A stretch of 7,608 nt of DNA, taken from NCBI GenBank assembly GCA_902473545.1, contig CABRSG010000114.1:1-7608 (forward strand), written 5' to 3'. This document shows, piece by piece, positions 4,511-7,608 of the stretch (the first letter of the stretch is position 1; the number at the start of each line of letters is the position of its first letter). A model generated the notes under the pieces. That model did not search any database. It was not told the origin of the DNA and saw only the letters and a list, made by a program, of their open reading frames with translations. A program made the translations under genes and the position numbers. This stretch comes from an uncultured Lachnospiraceae bacterium. Lineage in GTDB: Bacteria > Bacillota > Clostridia > Lachnospirales > Lachnospiraceae.

Positions 4511-7315
4511 CTAGTAAAAGGTGATTACTCCGTCGTCGTAATACTGGTCAGCGGGAATATCCTCAAAGGAGGTACCGCCGCCGGCTTCGGTCTGGGCGGC
4601 ATTGTTATCAACGGCCCCGGAACCGGCGGAGCCGTTATCCCCGCCAATCTGGATCACGCCGTCTGTGTTGCCGCCGGGATCACCGGTGGGATTGCCGCCG
4701 GTGTTATCCTTCTGTTCCGTTTCCGTTTCGGATTCCTTCTCCGTGAGAATTTCCACGGCAGCCGTATGTCCCGGGCACTGCTGTGTGGGCGGTGCATAAT
4801 TGGAATCGTCCGTGGTGCCTTCGCTGCCTGCCGGACGCTGCACGAAAACGCGCGTCGTGGACGGACATGTTCCGGATGCTTTCAGCCCGGTTTCCGTACA
4901 CACAGCGACTGCTACATGGACGTCGCAGGTTTGCGTCGGGACGGTGTCGGTCGTGAAATATTCCGTATAGACCTGACTTCCGCGCTGGTCCGCGGTGCAC
5001 AGACCGTCTACTGCGAGTTTGCCGGATTTTTTGCAGACGGTCGCCGTGGTGATATTTTCCGGCTGCGCGAAAGATACGACCGGAAGCTCCGCGTGAATGC
5101 GGCTCATGATCGCGTTCCAGAGCGTCTTTGCATAGCGGCTGAAGCTGCTGTCGTAATCGGGCAGGGCGTCGTTGTTGTCGTAGCCGCCCCACACGCCGCA
5201 GGTGTAGTAGGGGGTGTATCCCTCAAACCAGATGTCCTTTGAATTGTCGGTGGTACCGGTCTTTCCGGCTACCGGCATATCGCCCAGGCTGATATTGCCG
5301 TTTGCAGTGCCCTCCGGACTCTTAATTACGTCCTCCATCGCTTTTGTGATAAGGAATGCCGTGGTATCCTTTACCACGCGCGTTTCCGCGCTGGTGTTAT
5401 CCAGAATGACATTGCCCTGGCTGTCCTCGATGCGGGAGTAAAATTTCGGCTTAATATAGTTGCCGCCGTTTGCAAGCGCGGCGTAGGCGCCGGTCAGCTC
5501 CAGATTTACCACGCCGTCCGTGATGCCCCCGAGCGCCAGCGGCTGGGAGGCGTCGGAGAGCAGGTTGCCGTTCTCGTCCAGGTCGTTGTTGTAAAGCGTC
5601 GTGATACCGAAGCGCTCCAGGTAATCAATGCCTACCTGCGGCGTGATCTCCGTCAGACATTTGACGGCGACGACATTCACGGATTTCACAAGTGCAAAGT
5701 GAATGGTTTCCAGACCGCTGTAGCCGTAGTCGCTGTCCCAGTTTTTCAGCTCCGTGCCGGAGGAATACGCGTAGGGCGCGTTGTCGTAAACAGTGGCGAG
5801 CGTTTTTCCATTATGGTCGATTGCCGGAGCGTAGGCGGCGAGCGGCTTAAACGTAGAGCCGGGCTGTCTTCTTGTCGACGTAGCGCGGTTTAAGGTAAGG
5901 CTTGCTTCCTTCTCCCCTCTGCCGCCGACGATCGCTTTTACGTAGCCGGTCGACTGGTCGATGACCACTACAGATGCCTGCGGCTGCGGAACGAGAGAAA
6001 TGCGCTCGCCGAGTACGGTGTCTCCCTCCGCGGTCATCGCCTCTTTAAACTGCGCCGCGTAGGAGCGCGCCGTATCTTCCTCATAAAACATCATATGAAA
6101 GGAAGCGTCCTGCGCCTCAAAATAATCCTGTATGTCCGCGTTGCCGTAATGGATCGTGCTGCCGCCCGCTTTCTGGATACTGAGGGCGTAATCAAGCCCA
6201 ATCAGCGTCTCCACCGGATAATTGGCTGCGTTTGCAAATTCCTCGTCGCAGATCTGCTGGATTGTTTCATCCTGCACGCTGAGGATCCGCAGACCGCCGG
6301 AATAGAGCGCCGTGTACGCCTGGCTCGCTGTGTAACCGGCGTCTTTTTCAAGATCCTCAAGTACCTGCTCGATGAGCGCGTCGGTGTAGTAGGAATAGAT
6401 CGTGGTCGTACCGGTCTGTACGTCCGTCTCCTGGATACGTGAATAGACATCGTCGGCGAGCGCTTCGTCGTACTCCGCCTGCGTGATATAGCCCTGCTCC
6501 AGCATCGCGTTCAGTATTTTTTTGCGCCGGGCGGCGTTTGCCTCCGGGTAGACGATCGGATTGTAGCCGGTGGGATTCTGCGTGATGCCGGCGATCACGG
6601 TGGATTCCGAGAGCGTCAGCTCCGAGACATCCTTATTAAAATAGCGATGGGCAGCAGCCTGCACGCCGTAGGCGCCCGCGCCGAGGTTGATGGTATTTAA
6701 GTAATCTTCGAGGATTTTCTTTTTCGCCGCGTCCTTTGTCATGGTCTGTTCCAGATTTTTTTCCAGCTCCAGCGCCAGATACTGCTCCTGGAATTTGCGC
6801 TTAAAGCTCTCCGCCAGAGAGGACTCGTTTACCCAGTCCGGGAACACGCTGTTTTTCAGAAGCTGCTGCGTGATGGTGCTGGCGCCCTCCGAGAAGCTGC
6901 CGCCGGTGATGCCAACCACAAAAGCGCGCAGGATGCCGCGGATATCAATGCCGTTGTGCTCGTAAAAGCGTTCGTCCTCCACGGCGACGACTGCGTTTTG
7001 CAGATGCTCCGGCACCTGGTCGATGGAAACCGGCGTGCGGTTTGAGGTGGGAGCCGTCAGCTTCTGCACCTGCTTTCCCTCGGCGCTGTAAATGTAGGTC
7101 GCCATCTCTACAGGAGCAGTGCTTAATGCGGAGATATCCGGCGCGCTCTTTAAAAGCCCCTGCATCATGCCGTAGCCCGCGCATACACCGGCGATGACCA
7201 GTGCGAATACCGCGACGAGAAACAGGCGGAGAAGCGTCAGCCCTGCTTTCTGCTCCACCTTTTCGGCGGTCATGTTCCGTTGTTTTTTCTCAATATCGTA
7301 TCTGCCATATTTCAT
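4511..7315 (-). CDS. Class A penicillin-binding protein (PBP1A/PonA-like)
   Basis: Bifunctional peptidoglycan glycosyltransferase and DD-transpeptidase anchored in the membrane, with catalytic domains outside. The product is 934 residues, on the long side for the family. A short basic cytoplasmic N-terminus is followed by one transmembrane helix (about 26-50). The GT51 domain (about 90-260) has EDERFYEH with catalytic Glu113, GASTITQQLLKN (144-155), and EDYLNTINLGAGAYGVQAAA (203-222). The transpeptidase domain has STFK (487-490, nucleophile Ser487), SVN (545-547) and KTGT (685-688). All active-site motifs are intact, so it should be a functional beta-lactam target. The C-terminus has six cysteines after residue 760 (761, 773, 797, 806, 817, 847), then an acidic Glu/Thr stretch and a Gly/Asn-rich low-complexity tail (about 860-934), with no sortase motif. 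The start at 7315 is preferred over ATG 7324 because of Shine-Dalgarno spacing. The gene is convergent to glk and divergent from yigZ. Confidence 0.96.
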   Translation of the reverse strand: MKYGRYDIEKKQRNMTAEKVEQKAGLTLLRLFLVAVFALVIAGVCAGYGMMQGLLKSAPDISALSTAPVEMATYIYSAEGKQVQKLTAPTSNRTPVSIDQVPEHLQNAVVAVEDERFYEHNGIDIRGILRAFVVGITGGSFSEGASTITQQLLKNSVFPDWVNESSLAESFKRKFQEQYLALELEKNLEQTMTKDAAKKKILEDYLNTINLGAGAYGVQAAAHRYFNKDVSELTLSESTVIAGITQNPTGYNPIVYPEANAARRKKILNAMLEQGYITQAEYDEALADDVYSRIQETDVQTGTTTIYSYYTDALIEQVLEDLEKDAGYTASQAYTALYSGGLRILSVQDETIQQICDEEFANAANYPVETLIGLDYALSIQKAGGSTIHYGNADIQDYFEAQDASFHMMFYEEDTARSYAAQFKEAMTAEGDTVLGERISLVPQPQASVVVIDQSTGYVKAIVGGRGEKEASLTLNRATSTRRQPGSTFKPLAAYAPAIDHNGKTLATVYDNAPYAYSSGTELKNWDSDYGYSGLETIHFALVKSVNVVAVKCLTEITPQVGIDYLERFGITTLYNNDLDENGNLLSDASQPLALGGITDGVVNLELTGAYAALANGGNYIKPKFYSRIEDSQGNVILDNTSAETRVVKDTTAFLITKAMEDVIKSPEGTANGNISLGDMPVAGKTGTTDNSKDIWFEGYTPYYTCGVWGGYDNNDALPDYDSSFSRYAKTLWNAIMSRIHAELPVVSFAQPENITTATVCKKSGKLAVDGLCTADQRGSQVYTEYFTTDTVPTQTCDVHVAVAVCTETGLKASGTCPSTTRVFVQRPAGSEGTTDDSNYAPPTQQCPGHTAAVEILTEKESETETEQKDNTGGNPTGDPGGNTDGVIQIGGDNGSAGSGAVDNNAAQTEAGGGTSFEDIPADQYYDDGVITFY

Positions 7316-7324
7316 GCGCAGCAT

Positions 7325-7330
7325 TCCTTT
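7325..7330 (-). promoter_or_regulatory. Ribosome binding site that decides the pbp start
   Basis: On the minus strand AAAGGA directly abuts the ATG at 7324, which is too close to serve it, but is 9 nt from the in-frame ATG at 7315. The real start is therefore probably 7315, three codons in. Confidence 0.7.
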
Positions 7331-7372
7331 CTGATATAATACAATAATAAACAGTAACTAGTTTCTCTATTT

Positions 7373-7386
7373 TGCAAACGGTTATC
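7373..7386. promoter_or_regulatory. Weak cre-like (LacI-family type) site in the pbp leader
   Basis: The sequence TGCAAACGGTTATC resembles the CcpA operator consensus TGWAANCGNTNWCA but misses it at three positions. It overlaps the predicted pbp transcript start region. The match could easily be chance. Confidence 0.15.
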
Positions 7387-7389
7387 CAT

Positions 7390-7398
7390 AGTATAGCA
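7390..7398 (-). promoter_or_regulatory. Extended -10 promoter for the leftward pbp gene
   Basis: On the minus strand TGCTATACT (TGC plus -10 TATACT) would start transcription near 7383 and give a leader of about 68 nt. No good -35 is found 17 bp upstream (TAGCAT), so activity would rest on the extended -10. Confidence 0.55.
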
Positions 7399-7413
7399 GA
7401 AATTGAAAATAAA

Positions 7414-7422
7414 TGCTATACT
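7414..7422 (+). promoter_or_regulatory. Extended -10 promoter for yigZ
   Basis: TGCTATACT includes TGC and the -10 TATACT (7417-7422). Transcription would start near 7429, giving a leader of about 22 nt that consists mainly of the ribosome binding site. The -35 position (TAGCAG, 7394-7399) is poor and overlaps the pbp -10. Confidence 0.55.
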
Positions 7423-7438
7423 AAGATAAAGGGTGGAA

Positions 7439-7444
7439 AAGGAG
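7439..7444 (+). promoter_or_regulatory. Ribosome binding site of yigZ
   Basis: AAGGAG lies 6 nt before ATG 7451 and supports this start for the partial gene. Confidence 0.8.
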
Positions 7445-7450
7445 AGGATT

Positions 7451-7608
7451 ATGTCATATAAAATTGTTTACAGAGGCGGCGAGGGCGAGATCGTGGAGAA
7501 GAAATCACGCTTTATCGCGACAGTGCAGCCGGTGCATTCGGAGGAGGAGGCGCTGGGGTTTATCAACGGTTTAAAGAAAAAATACTGGAATGCGACGCAC
7601 AACTGCTC
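7451..7608 (+). CDS. yigZ: YigZ/IMPACT-family protein, N-terminal part (runs off window)
   Basis: Only the first 52 codons are present. The order of conserved features, GEIVEKKSRFIATVQPV, EEEALGFINGLKKKYWNATHNC, matches the start of the UPF0029/IMPACT domain as in E. coli YigZ and B. subtilis YvyE, where KKSRFI and the (D/N)A(T/R)H(H/N)C segment are diagnostic. Family members are usually about 205-215 residues with a C-terminal DUF1949 domain, which would lie outside the window. The biochemical role in bacteria is not settled; eukaryotic IMPACT regulates the eIF2-alpha kinase GCN2, which bacteria lack. The gene starts with ATG behind a strong Shine-Dalgarno and diverges from the pbp gene. Confidence 0.88.
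   Translation, partial: MSYKIVYRGGEGEIVEKKSRFIATVQPVHSEEEALGFINGLKKKYWNATHNC

Larger units (their letters stand above)
7389..7423. repeat. 10-bp perfect inverted repeat in the divergent promoter region
   Basis: TAGTATAGCA (7389-7398) and TGCTATACTA (7414-7423) are exact reverse complements separated by 15 A-rich bases. Each arm contains the -10 box of one of two outward-facing promoters, so the symmetry is that of back-to-back promoters, possibly also a regulator site. Confidence 0.8.

Noticed and set aside
7316..7324. ATG 7324 as the pbp start
   Set aside because: The AAAGGA motif directly touches it, leaving no spacing. ATG 7315 has 9 nt. The difference is only three residues, so this is a preference and not a proof.
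1..7608. A mobile element, defence system, CRISPR array or biosynthetic cluster
   Set aside because: All long coding stretches belong to recognised housekeeping families, intergenic gaps are short, and no direct-repeat array, transposase or terminal inverted repeats are visible.

Overview
The window looks like ordinary housekeeping chromosome from a moderately GC-rich member of the Clostridia, most likely the family Lachnospiraceae. The evidence is HPr kinase/phosphorylase, a ROK-type glucokinase, strong AGGAG-type ribosome binding sites, extended -10 promoters and a class A PBP with a low-complexity acidic/glycine-rich tail. This placement is inferred from protein character only. I see no tRNA, rRNA, CRISPR array, insertion sequence, integrase or phage gene.

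Layout. Positions 1-510 hold the 3' half of galE (UDP-glucose 4-epimerase), which may end in an intrinsic terminator. After a 36-bp gap comes uvrC (547-2385), the nucleotide excision repair endonuclease. A 158-bp gap carries a promoter and a leader hairpin for hprK (2544-3479), followed 54 bp later by glk (3534-4466). Both read rightwards and probably form a carbon-control pair. A strong bidirectional terminator (4479-4510) separates glk from a convergent leftward gene for a class A penicillin-binding protein (4511-7315). A 135-bp divergent promoter region then leads into the 5' end of a YigZ/IMPACT-family gene (7451 to the window edge).

How the genes fit together. HprK senses glycolytic state and phosphorylates HPr on serine for CcpA-type catabolite control; Glk feeds unphosphorylated glucose into glycolysis; GalE links galactose and UDP-sugar pools to wall and exopolysaccharide precursors; the PBP polymerises and cross-links peptidoglycan. 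UvrC and YigZ are unrelated housekeeping proteins.

Four details merit a second look. (1) GalE has Cys where E. coli GalE has Tyr299, the substrate-size gatekeeper. (2) A perfect 11-bp terminator-like hairpin lies inside the first 52 nt of uvrC. (3) The divergent pbp/yigZ promoters are built on a perfect 10-bp inverted repeat whose arms are the two -10 boxes, and the same 9-mer recurs at the hprK promoter. (4) The PBP has a cysteine-rich extracellular tail. I found no previously undescribed system here.
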